Notes under the pieces: model-generated | Told to the model about the DNA's origin: nothing | The model's database searches: none | The model's input: only the letters and a program-made list of their open reading frames with translations | Shown: positions 5,878-13,124 of the stretch, piece by piece | How positions within the stretch are numbered: position 1 is the stretch's first letter | Layout of the letters: each line of letters opens with the position of its first letter | Position numbers and translations under genes: made by a program | DNA from: Clostridiales bacterium | GTDB taxonomy: Bacteria; Bacillota; Clostridia; Tissierellales; Sedimentibacteraceae | Assembly (NCBI GenBank): GCA_003487955.1 | Contig: DNNJ01000026.1 | Span: forward strand, 1-13,124 | Direction: 5' to 3' | DNA length: 13,124 nt

Positions 5878-8274
5878 ATGTTAGTACCTATTAAATGGAT
5901 GAAGAATTATGTAGATATCGATGTTGATGATAAAACATTGGCTGATAAATTAACACTTACCGGCTCCCATGTGGATGCGGTAATCGATTATAACAAGGAA
6001 GTTAAAAATGTTGTAACCGGGAAGATATTGGAGATAAAACAACATCCCAATGCTGACAAATTAGTGGTTGCACCTATTGACATAAATGAAGATGAACCGG
6101 TGCAAATTATCACGGGAGCCAAGAATATCAAGGAAGGCGATGTAGTACCTGTGGCTTTGGAAGGTGCTGAATTACCAAACGGGTTAAAAATTGGCAAAAC
6201 TAATTTCAGAGGACTTCCATCTTACGGAATGATGGTTTCTTACGAAGAATTAGGATTCGAAGATAAAGTTATACCAAAGGAATCAAGAGACGGAATAATT
6301 ATACTGCCCCCGGATACTCCTTTAGGGAAAGATATAAAGGAAATACTTGAGCTTGACGGAAGCGCATTGGAAGTAGAGGTTACATTCAACAGACCGGACT
6401 GTCTTAATATTGTGGGAATGGCAAGAGAAACCGCAGCAACGCTTGGAACGAAGTTTAAATTTCCCGAAATCGAAATTAAAAATGAAGAAGGAAATATTAC
6501 TGATTATCTTAATGGAGTTGAAATTGAAGACGAAGAATTATGCTCTCGTTTTTATGCAAGAGTAATTAAGAATATTAAAATAGGACCTTCACCTTTATGG
6601 ATGCAGAGAACATTGATGGATGCAGGGATGAGACCAATCAATAATATAGTTGACGTTACGAACTTCGTAATGCTTGAGTTAGGTCAGCCTATTCATGCTT
6701 ATGATTTAGAAGCATTGGAAGGCAGAAAGCTTGTTGCAAGAAGAGCAAAGGAAAATGAAAAAATAGTTACAATCGACCAAAATGAAAGAGATTTGAATAA
6801 CAACATGCTTGTAATCGCAGATGCTGAAAAACCTGCCTGCATAGCAGGAGTAATGGGCGGATATTATTCGGAAATCAGCGATAACACTAAAATAATGGCA
6901 TTGGAAACTGCAAACTTCAATCCTAAATCAATAAGAGAAACATCCAAAAAATTAGGACTTCGCTCGGAAGCTTCAGCAAGGAACGAAAAGCCCATGGGAT
7001 ATGTACTCTGCGAAATTGCCAGCAACAGAGTATGCCAGCTGATTGAAATGATTGGCGCCGGAACAGTTGTTGGAGGTTTTCTTGAAGCAGGAAAAAGTGA
7101 ATATGAACCGCCTGTGGTAACCTTAAGACCTCACCGCTCAAATTCACTTTTAGGAGTTGAAATACCGGTGGCTGATATGCTGAATTCTCTTAATACATTA
7201 GAAATTGAATCAGTATACGACGGTGAAAAAATCACATCAAGAATTCCTTATTTCAGAACAGATATTGAGCAGGAAGCCGATTTAATTGAAGAAGTGGGAA
7301 GACTCTATGTATTTGAAAACATTGAATCAAAACCTTTAAGAGGAAGCACAAGGGTGGGAAGAAAATCTGATTTGCGCATGGTGGAAGATGAAATCAAGTC
7401 GATTTTTAACGGTATGGGATTGTATGAAATAACCACATATTCATTCATAAGCCCAAAGGCATATGACAGCATATGTGCCAAGGAGGATAGTCATTTAAGA
7501 AATTATGTGAGAATACTTAATCCACTTGGTGAAGATTTTTCATCAATGAGAACAACTCTTTTACCGAACATCTTGGAAGTAATACAAAGAAATTCCAACC
7601 GGGAGGTAGACAGCGCAAAACTATATGAAGTTGGAAGCACTTTCATACCACTAAATCAACCTGTTACTAATGAGCCTCTTGAAGAGTTAAAACTGTGTAT
7701 AGGAATGTACGGCAGTTGCGATTTCTTTGATTTAAAAGGAATTATTTATTCAATGCTGTCAAGGTTCGGAATTAAGGCAGAGCTGAAATATGTAACTGAT
7801 AATCCCACCTTCCATCCGGGCAGAACTGCCGCATTATGTGTGAATGATGATGAGCTCGGAATTTTTGGAGAGGCATCGCCTAAGGTTACAGACAATTACG
7901 GCATTGACCACAGGGTGTATTTAGCAGAAATTGATGTTAAGAAAATTCTTCAATATAAAAATACAGAGTGGAAATATGAGCCTTTGCCTAAATATCCTTC
8001 AATGGTAAGAGATATAGCAGTAATTGTTAAGGATGATATTCTTGCAGGTGATATGGAAGAAGAAATCAAGAAGGTAGCTCCATATTTAATTGAAAGTGTT
8101 GAATTGTTTGACGTGTATAAAGGGGAGCATATTAAGGAAGGATATAAGAGCACTGCTTTTTCTGTTACTTACAGAAATAAGGAGCGCACCATGAAAGAAA
8201 AAGAAGTTGAGAAAATTCACGAAAAGCTCCTTCAGGTATTGTCAAACAAATTCAACGCAGTGTTACGAAATTAA
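5878..8274 (+). CDS. pheT: Phenylalanine-tRNA ligase beta subunit
   Basis: The 798-residue non-catalytic, editing and tRNA-binding subunit of phenylalanyl-tRNA synthetase, close to the usual length of about 800. Domains in order are an EMAP/OB-type tRNA-binding domain (about 40-155, with HPNADKL at 56-62), the B3/B4 domain that edits Tyr-tRNA-Phe (about 210-395, with DVTNFVMLELGQPIHAYD), the B5 domain (about 412-480), the catalytic-like B6/B7 core, and a C-terminal ferredoxin-fold anticodon-binding domain (from about 703, with YPSMVRDIAVIVKDD). The start has an AGGAGG box (5866-5871) that overlaps the pheS stop, so the two are translated together. The conserved SSRFEKG-like segment reads SARNEKP (366-372), a small deviation. 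There is no clear terminator after it, so some transcripts probably continue into lgt. Confidence 0.98.
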   Translation: MLVPIKWMKNYVDIDVDDKTLADKLTLTGSHVDAVIDYNKEVKNVVTGKILEIKQHPNADKLVVAPIDINEDEPVQIITGAKNIKEGDVVPVALEGAELPNGLKIGKTNFRGLPSYGMMVSYEELGFEDKVIPKESRDGIIILPPDTPLGKDIKEILELDGSALEVEVTFNRPDCLNIVGMARETAATLGTKFKFPEIEIKNEEGNITDYLNGVEIEDEELCSRFYARVIKNIKIGPSPLWMQRTLMDAGMRPINNIVDVTNFVMLELGQPIHAYDLEALEGRKLVARRAKENEKIVTIDQNERDLNNNMLVIADAEKPACIAGVMGGYYSEISDNTKIMALETANFNPKSIRETSKKLGLRSEASARNEKPMGYVLCEIASNRVCQLIEMIGAGTVVGGFLEAGKSEYEPPVVTLRPHRSNSLLGVEIPVADMLNSLNTLEIESVYDGEKITSRIPYFRTDIEQEADLIEEVGRLYVFENIESKPLRGSTRVGRKSDLRMVEDEIKSIFNGMGLYEITTYSFISPKAYDSICAKEDSHLRNYVRILNPLGEDFSSMRTTLLPNILEVIQRNSNREVDSAKLYEVGSTFIPLNQPVTNEPLEELKLCIGMYGSCDFFDLKGIIYSMLSRFGIKAELKYVTDNPTFHPGRTAALCVNDDELGIFGEASPKVTDNYGIDHRVYLAEIDVKKILQYKNTEWKYEPLPKYPSMVRDIAVIVKDDILAGDMEEEIKKVAPYLIESVELFDVYKGEHIKEGYKSTAFSVTYRNKERTMKEKEVEKIHEKLLQVLSNKFNAVLRN

Positions 8275-8317
8275 TTGCATCCCTGTATCTTCCTGTGTCT
8301 TCGGATCTCATTTAATA

Positions 8318-8346
8318 TTGACGAATATATAGGATAAATATATAAT
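8318..8346 (+). promoter_or_regulatory. Promoter of lgt
   Basis: TTGACG (8318-8323) and TATAAT (8341-8346) with 17 bp spacing lie in the 98-bp gap after pheT. The leader to ATG 8373 would be about 20 nt. This uncouples lgt from the T-box, although read-through from pheT remains possible. Confidence 0.78.
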
Positions 8347-8372
8347 AGAAAAAAACATTAAAAGGAGACATA

Positions 8373-9113
8373 ATGAATCCAGTCGCTTTTAGAATATTTG
8401 GAATAGATGTTATGTGGTATGGCGTATTGATATCAACAGGAGTGCTGATAGGAGTTCTTATTGCATTAAAGGAGGCTAAAAGAACAGGCTTCAGGGAAGA
8501 TGATTTGATAGATTTTTTGTTATACGCAATACCTGTAGGAATAGTCGGTGCCAGAGCATACTATGTTATATTTTCATGGGATTATTACAGTCAAAACTTA
8601 TCCCAGATTATAAATATAAGAAACGGCGGACTTGCAATCCACGGTGCAATTATTGCAGGTGTAATTACAGGAATATTGTTTTGTAAAAAAAGAAAGATTA
8701 ATGTATTGGAGATTCTTGATTTGGTGATGCCCAGTGTTGCTTTAGGTCAGGCAATAGGAAGATGGGGGAATTTTGTAAATCAGGAAGCCCATGGAGGACC
8801 TACTGACCTTCCTTGGGGAATAATTGTTGACGGTCAAAAAGTTCATCCAACATTCCTGTATGAGTCAATCATAGATTTTTGCATATTTCTATTCCTAATA
8901 TGGTTTAGAAAACACAAAAAGGCTAACCATGGGCAAATAATAGGCCTATACTTAATATTGTATTCTGCAGGAAGATTTTTTGTTGAAGGCTTAAGAACAG
9001 ACAGCTTAATGTTTGCAGGAATGAGGGTTGCCCAGCTCATAAGCGCCGCATCCATCATCATCGGAGCAGCACTTCTCATATATTTAAAAAAGAAAAATGT
9101 ATCATCTGAATAA
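8373..9113 (+). CDS. lgt: Prolipoprotein diacylglyceryl transferase
   Basis: A 246-residue multi-pass membrane enzyme that transfers diacylglycerol from phosphatidylglycerol to the lipobox cysteine of prolipoproteins, the first step of lipoprotein maturation. The family motifs are present: GGLAIHGA with His90, the Lgt signature GRWGNFVNQEAHG (129-141) with Arg130, Asn133 and Glu138, HPTFLYES (158-165), and GLYLILYSAGRFFVEGLRTDSL (191-212) near the C-terminus. Hydrophobic segments are spread over the length (about 13-32, 45-68, 86-104, 113-127, 164-178, 186-200 and 217-238). The start has an AAAGGAG box (8361-8367) 5 nt upstream. It has its own promoter and is followed by a strong terminator at 9175-9202. 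Its likely clients include the lipoprotein at the left edge of the window. Confidence 0.97.
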   Translation: MNPVAFRIFGIDVMWYGVLISTGVLIGVLIALKEAKRTGFREDDLIDFLLYAIPVGIVGARAYYVIFSWDYYSQNLSQIINIRNGGLAIHGAIIAGVITGILFCKKRKINVLEILDLVMPSVALGQAIGRWGNFVNQEAHGGPTDLPWGIIVDGQKVHPTFLYESIIDFCIFLFLIWFRKHKKANHGQIIGLYLILYSAGRFFVEGLRTDSLMFAGMRVAQLISAASIIIGAALLIYLKKKNVSSE

Positions 9114-9124
9114 AGTAACGTTAG

Positions 9125-9168
9125 TGTCAAAAGATGAGATTCTTCGAGCTAAAGCCCTCAGAATGACA
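9125..9168. repeat. Half copy of the dispersed palindromic repeat (copy 2)
   Basis: The 40 nt at 9129-9168 (AAAAGATGAGATTCTTCG to CAGAATGACA) are the reverse complement of one half of the 4449-4523 element. A preceding TGTCA (9125-9129) looks like the outer end of the missing other half, as if the hairpin arm had been deleted. It differs from copy 3 by one base (A at 9147, G at 9225). Confidence 0.78.
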
Positions 9169-9174
9169 AATAAT

Positions 9175-9202
9175 ATCCTTCGCGAAAGCGAAGGATTTTT
9201 TT
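9175..9202 (+). terminator. Rho-independent terminator after lgt
   Basis: ATCCTTCGC (9175-9183), a GAAA tetraloop (9184-9187) and GCGAAGGAT (9188-9196) form a perfect 9-bp stem followed by seven T (9196-9202). This is the strongest terminator in the window; it ends the lgt transcript and separates it from the mraZ operon. Confidence 0.93.
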
Positions 9203-9206
9203 GTGC

Positions 9207-9246
9207 AAAAGATGAGATTCTTCGGGCTAAAGCCCTCAGAATGACA
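9207..9246. repeat. Half copy of the dispersed palindromic repeat (copy 3)
   Basis: A 40-nt direct repeat of 9129-9168 with one mismatch, 78 bp downstream and on the other side of the terminator. A further GGAATGACA at 9261-9269 resembles the same repeat end and may be a remnant of another copy. Confidence 0.78.
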
Positions 9247-9325
9247 GCAACCTTGCCCACGGAATGACACTACAAAAAGATTTTTGCATTTTTTAAAAAT
9301 AGTTGTGGCATTTTATACCCACTAT

Positions 9326-9350
9326 GTGGTATAATGTGCCCAGTAGGTGG
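9326..9350 (+). promoter_or_regulatory. Putative MraZ operator boxes
   Basis: GTGGT (9326-9330), GTGCC (9336-9340) and GTGG (9347-9350) recur at about 10-11 bp, one helical turn, with another GTGG at 9305-9308. MraZ is known to bind tandem GTGG/TGGG-type boxes with about 10-bp periodicity in its own promoter. Here the boxes flank the -10 hexamer and the last one is the AGGTGG ribosome binding site itself. The middle box is degenerate. Confidence 0.55.
9327..9335 (+). promoter_or_regulatory. Promoter of the mraZ (dcw) operon
   Basis: TGGTATAAT is a perfect extended -10 element (TG at 9327-9328, TATAAT at 9330-9335). A -35 is poor: TTGTGG at 9303-9308 is 21 bp away and GTGGCA at 9305-9310 is 19 bp away. 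Transcription should start near 9341-9343, leaving a leader of only about 15 nt. Confidence 0.7.
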
Positions 9351-9356
9351 TAGAAA

Positions 9357-9794
9357 ATGTTTACTGGTGAATATATACATTCATTTGATGAAAAAGGAAG
9401 GGTTATAATTCCTTCAAAATTTAGAAATGAATTAGGAGAAAGTTTTTATATCGGGAAAGGATTGGATAAATGCTTGTTCGTTTATCCTATTGAAACATGG
9501 ACAGAATTTGTTGGTAAACTTAAAAATTTATCTACCTTTAACAGGGAAGAAAGATTTTTCTTAAGACGATTTGTTTCCGGTTTTTCTGAATGTTCTTTCG
9601 ATAAACAGGGAAGGATATTAATACCGCCGCAGCTGAGAAGTTTCAGCGAATTAAATACGGATGCTGCAATTATAGGGGTTATAGACAGAATCGAAATTTG
9701 GAATAAAGACAGTTGGGATGATTACTCCAACGATGACCAGTTCGATTTTGACAGCATTGTCGAAAAAATGTCGGAATTGGGGATAGGCTTATAA
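9357..9794 (+). CDS. mraZ: Transcriptional regulator MraZ
   Basis: A 145-residue DNA-binding protein made of two tandem AbrB-like (MraZ) domains, each with the DxxxR signature: DEKGR (11-15) in [16 protein letters not shown] and DKQGR (82-86) in [16 protein letters not shown]. The family forms ring-shaped oligomers that bind repeats in the promoter of the division and cell wall cluster and repress it. The length matches Bacillus MraZ (143). The start ATG 9357 has an AGGTGG box (9345-9350) 6 nt upstream that also looks like an operator repeat. It is the first gene of mraZ-rsmH-ftsL-PBP; rsmH follows after 13 nt. Confidence 0.97.
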   Translation: MFTGEYIHSFDEKGRVIIPSKFRNELGESFYIGKGLDKCLFVYPIETWTEFVGKLKNLSTFNREERFFLRRFVSGFSECSFDKQGRILIPPQLRSFSELNTDAAIIGVIDRIEIWNKDSWDDYSNDDQFDFDSIVEKMSELGIGL

Positions 9795-9807
9795 GGAGGA
9801 AATCATC

Positions 9808-10737
9808 ATGGGCTATGTGCATAAACCGGTTTTACTTGACGAATCTATAAATGGTTTAAATATAAAAGAAGACGGTATTTATGTTGATTGTACTCTTGGC
9901 GGGGGAGGCCATACTGAGGAAATACTTAAAAGAAATACAAAGGGAAAAGTCATAGGAATTGATCGGGATGATTATGCTATACAAAAAGCTGCAGAAAAAT
10001 TAAGCAATTATAAAAATTTTATACCGGTAAAGAATAATTTCAGCAATATTGACGAAATTTTAAATGAACTAAGTATTCAAAAAATTGACGGAATAATATT
10101 TGATCTTGGTGTTTCGTCATTTCAGCTTGATATACCGGAAAGAGGATTTTCTTACAATAATGATATGCCCCTCGACATGAGGATGGATAAAAGTCAGACA
10201 ACCACCGCAAGGCATATTGTAAACGGATATGAGGAAAATGAATTATCAAGGATTCTTTGGGATTACGGCGAAGAAAAATGGGCAGCACGAATTGCTAAAT
10301 TCATTGTACAGGAAAGAGAGCAGGAATTTATAGAAACAACGGGCCAGCTTGTATCTATTATTAAAAAAGCAATACCGAAGCAAGTCAGACAAGAAGGCTC
10401 CCATCCTGCCAAGAAAACATTTCAGGCAATAAGAATTGAAGTGAACAGAGAGTTGGAAATACTTGAAAGCACAGTTAAGTCCGCAGTTGAAAGACTGAAT
10501 AAGAAAGGGAGAATCTGCATCATAACATTTCATTCCCTTGAGGACAGAATTATAAAAAATACATTCGCAGAATTAAATAAGGATTGTATTTGTCCTTCTG
10601 AGTTTCCAAAATGCATGTGCGACCACAAGAGAAAACTTAAAATAATAACCAAAAAACCAATAACTCCATCAGAAGAAGAATTATCAGAAAACAGAAGAGC
10701 ACACAGCGCAAAATTAAGAATAGGTGAAAGGGTGTAA
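9808..10737 (+). CDS. rsmH: 16S rRNA (cytosine(1402)-N(4))-methyltransferase
   Basis: A 309-residue SAM-dependent enzyme (also called MraW) that methylates N4 of C1402 in the 16S rRNA decoding centre. The opening [15 protein letters not shown] is typical. Class I methyltransferase motif I is [10 protein letters not shown] (27-36), Asp52 in VIGIDRD binds the SAM ribose, and [16 protein letters not shown] carries the DLGVSS motif. The middle region [18 protein letters not shown] and the C-terminal [13 protein letters not shown] are family hallmarks, as are the closing residues [14 protein letters not shown]. The length equals that of Bacillus RsmH (311). It has an AAGGAGGA box (9793-9800) overlapping the mraZ stop and ends 3 nt before ftsL. 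Confidence 0.98.
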   Translation: MGYVHKPVLLDESINGLNIKEDGIYVDCTLGGGGHTEEILKRNTKGKVIGIDRDDYAIQKAAEKLSNYKNFIPVKNNFSNIDEILNELSIQKIDGIIFDLGVSSFQLDIPERGFSYNNDMPLDMRMDKSQTTTARHIVNGYEENELSRILWDYGEEKWAARIAKFIVQEREQEFIETTGQLVSIIKKAIPKQVRQEGSHPAKKTFQAIRIEVNRELEILESTVKSAVERLNKKGRICIITFHSLEDRIIKNTFAELNKDCICPSEFPKCMCDHKRKLKIITKKPITPSEEELSENRRAHSAKLRIGERV

Positions 10738-10740
10738 AAA

Positions 10741-11205
10741 ATGTCAGCGTTAAGAAAAGAAGCTGTTGAGTTACAGGAGTATGGAATTGAAAAAGATTAT
10801 TCTCCAAAAAAGCGAATAAAAACAAAAAAGAAAAATAATCTTTTCTTAGAGAGTTTAAAAAATTCAGCCATGATTGCTATTACTTTTATATTAGGAATAT
10901 TAATAGTTTATAATTATGCCGTAATTACTGACAAGCAGATGGAACTGAATAACCTTGGTATTGAAATAACAAATCTAAACAATGAAATAGACAAATATAA
11001 TATAGCTTTGGAGAGTATTAAGAACACTAACAGCATTGAAGAAATGGCTAAAGTTTATTTAGGTATGAATTATCCAACAAGGAAGCAGACAGTATTTCTA
11101 GACTTTACATATGGCTCTGATACGACCGAAGAAGATAATATAATGGCAAAGGATGAAAATCTGTTAGTAGGATTGATTGACAAGGTAATAAGTTTCATTC
11201 GATAA
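10741..11205 (+). CDS. ftsL: Cell division protein FtsL (DivIC/FtsL family)
   Basis: A 154-residue single-pass membrane protein. A positively charged cytoplasmic head of about 40 residues (KKRIKTKKKNN) is followed by one transmembrane helix (about 42-61, MIAITFILGILIVYNYAV) and an extracytoplasmic coiled coil (about 62-95, QMELNNLGIEITNLNNEIDKYN). The segment EEMAKVYLGMNYPTRKQTVFLD (100-121) fits the conserved end of the DivIC/FtsL fold. FtsL joins DivIC and DivIB to control septal peptidoglycan synthesis. The assignment rests on topology and on its position between rsmH and the PBP gene, since the sequence itself is poorly conserved. An acidic tail of about 30 residues extends beyond the usual end. 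A GAAAGGG box (10726-10732) precedes the ATG. Confidence 0.88.
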   Translation: MSALRKEAVELQEYGIEKDYSPKKRIKTKKKNNLFLESLKNSAMIAITFILGILIVYNYAVITDKQMELNNLGIEITNLNNEIDKYNIALESIKNTNSIEEMAKVYLGMNYPTRKQTVFLDFTYGSDTTEEDNIMAKDENLLVGLIDKVISFIR

Positions 11206-11217
11206 GGGGGTTGCCAT

Positions 11218-13124
11218 ATGAAGAAGCGTGCAAAAAGCACTACTAACCTTCAGAATAAAAGAAGGATGTTATTTTTTTTAGTATGCTTTTTTTTAGTTAC
11301 CATAGCTTTGGTTGTAAGACTTGGCTACATACAGCTGATAAAAGGTGAAGAATACAGAAAACAAGCAATGGAAAACTGGTCGAGGGATATAACCATAAGT
11401 GCCAAAAGAGGAACAATCTACGATGCAAAAGGGAAAAAATTAGCAGTAAGCATAAATTCCAACACTGTCACGTGTTTTCCGGCGGACGTGAAAAAGAGCG
11501 TTAAACCTGCCATAGACAATACAGAAAATGAAGATGACAGTATTTTGACTGCAATTTTAAAAAAGCTTAACAGAACAATGTTTACGGAAGAAACTCAAGC
11601 TGAGCAAATACCTTTAAACACCAAGACACCGGAAGAAATAGCAGCAATTCTTTCGGAAATTTTAGAGATGGAATACGAAGAAGTACTTCAAAAGATAACT
11701 TCCAATTATAACTATGTAGTTCTTAAAAAATGGATTACAGATGAACAGGCACAAAAAATAAGAGAGCAGGAATTAAGCGGCATAAGTATAATTGAAGACA
11801 ATAAAAGGGTATATCCCTACGGAAATTTCGCGCCCTATGTATTAGGGTTCACAAATATCGACCAGGACGGTTTATATGGAGTTGAAGCCACCTACAATGA
11901 TTATTTGACGGGGATTCCGGGAAGAACTGTTGTAAATACTGATGCCTACGGAAGGGAACTGCCCTTCGGATATAATGAATATTATGAATCTAAAGACGGC
12001 TCGGGGGTTGTACTTACCTTGGATGAGGTAATACAGCATTACGCGGAATCAGCAGCCGAAAAGGTTATGGCAGATTACAATGCAATACGGGCAACAATCA
12101 TAGTAATGGACCCAAATACAAGCGATGTATTAGCAATGACATCAAAGCCTGATTATGACCCCAATGACCCAAGAATACCCATAGATGCAAATATTCAAGC
12201 ACAGTGGGAGACCCTTTCCAATGAAGAACTGCAAAATGCATGGTTTGACATGTGGCGAAATCCTGCGGTTAATGATGTATATGAGCCCGGCTCTACATTT
12301 AAGCTAATAACCACGGCAACTGCACTTGAAGAAAATGCTGCAACACTTAACTCTACATATTTTTGTGACGGTTATGTAAGACAAATTACAAGTCACAATA
12401 TTAAGTGCTGGAGATACTACAGACCACACGGGAGCCAGACATTATCGGAAGCAATACAGCATTCATGCAATGATGCACTTGCACAAATAGGTCTTGATAT
12501 AGGAAAGGATGCATTTTATAAATACTTAAAAGCCTTCGGGTTTGAAGAACAATCAGGTATTATGCTCAATGGAGAAGCATTGGGAATTGTAAAAAAACCT
12601 GAATATATGAAAGATGTGGATGTTGTAACACAGGCTTTCGGCCATGGTGTCGCAATAACGCCCATACAATTAGTAAATGCTGTTTCGGCAATTTCAAACG
12701 GCGGCAACTTAATGGTGCCAAGAATTGTAAAGCAGCTCATTGATGAAGATGGAAATATAATTAAAAATTTTGATACAGAAGTAAGGAGAAAAGCAATTTC
12801 CGAAGAAACATCAAAAATAATGCTTCAGATTATGAAAGAATCCGCAGAAGCAGGAACAAAGCAGGCTTACAGACCGGGATACAGGATAGGCGGAAAATCA
12901 GGAACAGCACAAAAGGTAATTGACGGTAAATATGTTGAAGGTAAGTTAATATCTTCCTTTATAGGTGTTGCCCCGGTAGATAATCCGAGAGCCGTGGTAC
13001 TAGTTATGGTTGATGAGCCTGACATTAGTATAGGATATTACGGCAGTACAGTTGCGGGACCCGTTGCTGCTGATTTATTGGAGAATATATTAAAATATTA
13101 TGATGTGGAGCCTGTTTATACGGA
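11218..13124 (+). CDS. Class B penicillin-binding protein, FtsI/SpoVD type, partial at right edge
   Basis: Open from ATG 11218 to the window end (635 codons), with an AAGGGGG box overlapping the ftsL stop. A basic head and one transmembrane helix (about 18-41) lead into the PBP dimerisation domain with AKRGTIYDAKGKKLAVS (62-78), then YGNFAPYVLGFTNIDQDGLYGVEATYNDYLTGIPGR (about 201-236). The transpeptidase domain has SxxK as S359-T-F-K362, SxN as S416-C-N418 and KSGT at 560-563, so it should be an active, beta-lactam-sensitive DD-transpeptidase that cross-links septal or spore peptidoglycan. Position after ftsL fits FtsI; the KPDYDPNDPR segment and AKRGTIYD opening are also typical of SpoVD, and the missing C-terminus, where a PASTA domain would be, prevents a choice. 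About 40 unusual acidic residues occur near 90-130. Confidence 0.93.
   Translation, partial: MKKRAKSTTNLQNKRRMLFFLVCFFLVTIALVVRLGYIQLIKGEEYRKQAMENWSRDITISAKRGTIYDAKGKKLAVSINSNTVTCFPADVKKSVKPAIDNTENEDDSILTAILKKLNRTMFTEETQAEQIPLNTKTPEEIAAILSEILEMEYEEVLQKITSNYNYVVLKKWITDEQAQKIREQELSGISIIEDNKRVYPYGNFAPYVLGFTNIDQDGLYGVEATYNDYLTGIPGRTVVNTDAYGRELPFGYNEYYESKDGSGVVLTLDEVIQHYAESAAEKVMADYNAIRATIIVMDPNTSDVLAMTSKPDYDPNDPRIPIDANIQAQWETLSNEELQNAWFDMWRNPAVNDVYEPGSTFKLITTATALEENAATLNSTYFCDGYVRQITSHNIKCWRYYRPHGSQTLSEAIQHSCNDALAQIGLDIGKDAFYKYLKAFGFEEQSGIMLNGEALGIVKKPEYMKDVDVVTQAFGHGVAITPIQLVNAVSAISNGGNLMVPRIVKQLIDEDGNIIKNFDTEVRRKAISEETSKIMLQIMKESAEAGTKQAYRPGYRIGGKSGTAQKVIDGKYVEGKLISSFIGVAPVDNPRAVVLVMVDEPDISIGYYGSTVAGPVAADLLENILKYYDVEPVYT

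Noticed and set aside
6923..7147. Minus-strand open frames inside pheT and other genes
   Set aside because: They lack ribosome binding sites and family features and overlap well-conserved proteins in another frame, so they are chance frames.
9273..9299. Possible second terminator (CAAAAA...TTTTTG then T-run) before mraZ
   Set aside because: The stem is only A-T pairs with a tiny loop; the true terminator is at 9175-9202. It is more likely AT-rich DNA upstream of the promoter.

Overview
The window is AT-rich chromosomal DNA from a low-GC, Gram-positive bacterium, most likely a member of Clostridia (Sedimentibacter/Tissierella-like at a guess). The evidence is strong AGGAGG-type ribosome binding sites, a T-box leader on pheST, a YtrA-type GntR/ABC operon, and the Firmicute order mraZ-rsmH-ftsL-class B PBP. 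Species cannot be fixed from the sequence alone. The content is mostly housekeeping. I see no phage, CRISPR, toxin-antitoxin, defence locus, tRNA or rRNA.

Layout. (1) Positions 1-2177, minus strand: a four-gene operon, read from right to left as GntR/YtrA-type repressor, ABC ATPase, six-helix ABC permease, and a lipoprotein cut by the left edge. The first three genes overlap by 8 nt at each junction. A 36-bp palindrome lies over the -10 region of the promoter and is the likely autorepression operator. (2) Positions 2310-3487, plus strand: a class V (serine/alanine-glyoxylate type) aminotransferase with its own consensus promoter. (3) Positions 3495-3603: two hairpins, one of them MITE-like, in front of a SpoU/TrmH-family RNA methyltransferase (3615-4406). 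(4) Positions 4398-8274: a strong promoter, then a 75-bp palindromic repeat, then a complete T-box riboswitch with a UUC (Phe) specifier, then pheS and pheT. (5) Positions 8318-9113: lgt (prolipoprotein diacylglyceryl transferase) with its own promoter. It ends at a perfect GAAA-loop terminator placed between two 40-nt half copies of the same repeat family. (6) Positions 9327-13124: the start of the division and cell wall (dcw) cluster, mraZ, rsmH, ftsL and a class B penicillin-binding protein cut by the right edge. It is driven by an extended -10 promoter with GTGG-type MraZ boxes that run into the mraZ ribosome binding site.

How the genes work together. PheS and PheT form the heterotetrameric phenylalanyl-tRNA synthetase, and the T-box turns the operon on when tRNA-Phe is uncharged. 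Lgt lipidates prolipoproteins, a class that includes the lipoprotein at the left edge. MraZ autoregulates the dcw operon, RsmH methylates 16S rRNA, FtsL scaffolds the divisome and the PBP cross-links peptidoglycan. The less ordinary features are regulatory and repeat-based: a repeat lying between promoter and riboswitch, half-repeats framing a terminator, and a very short mraZ leader in which operator and ribosome binding site coincide.
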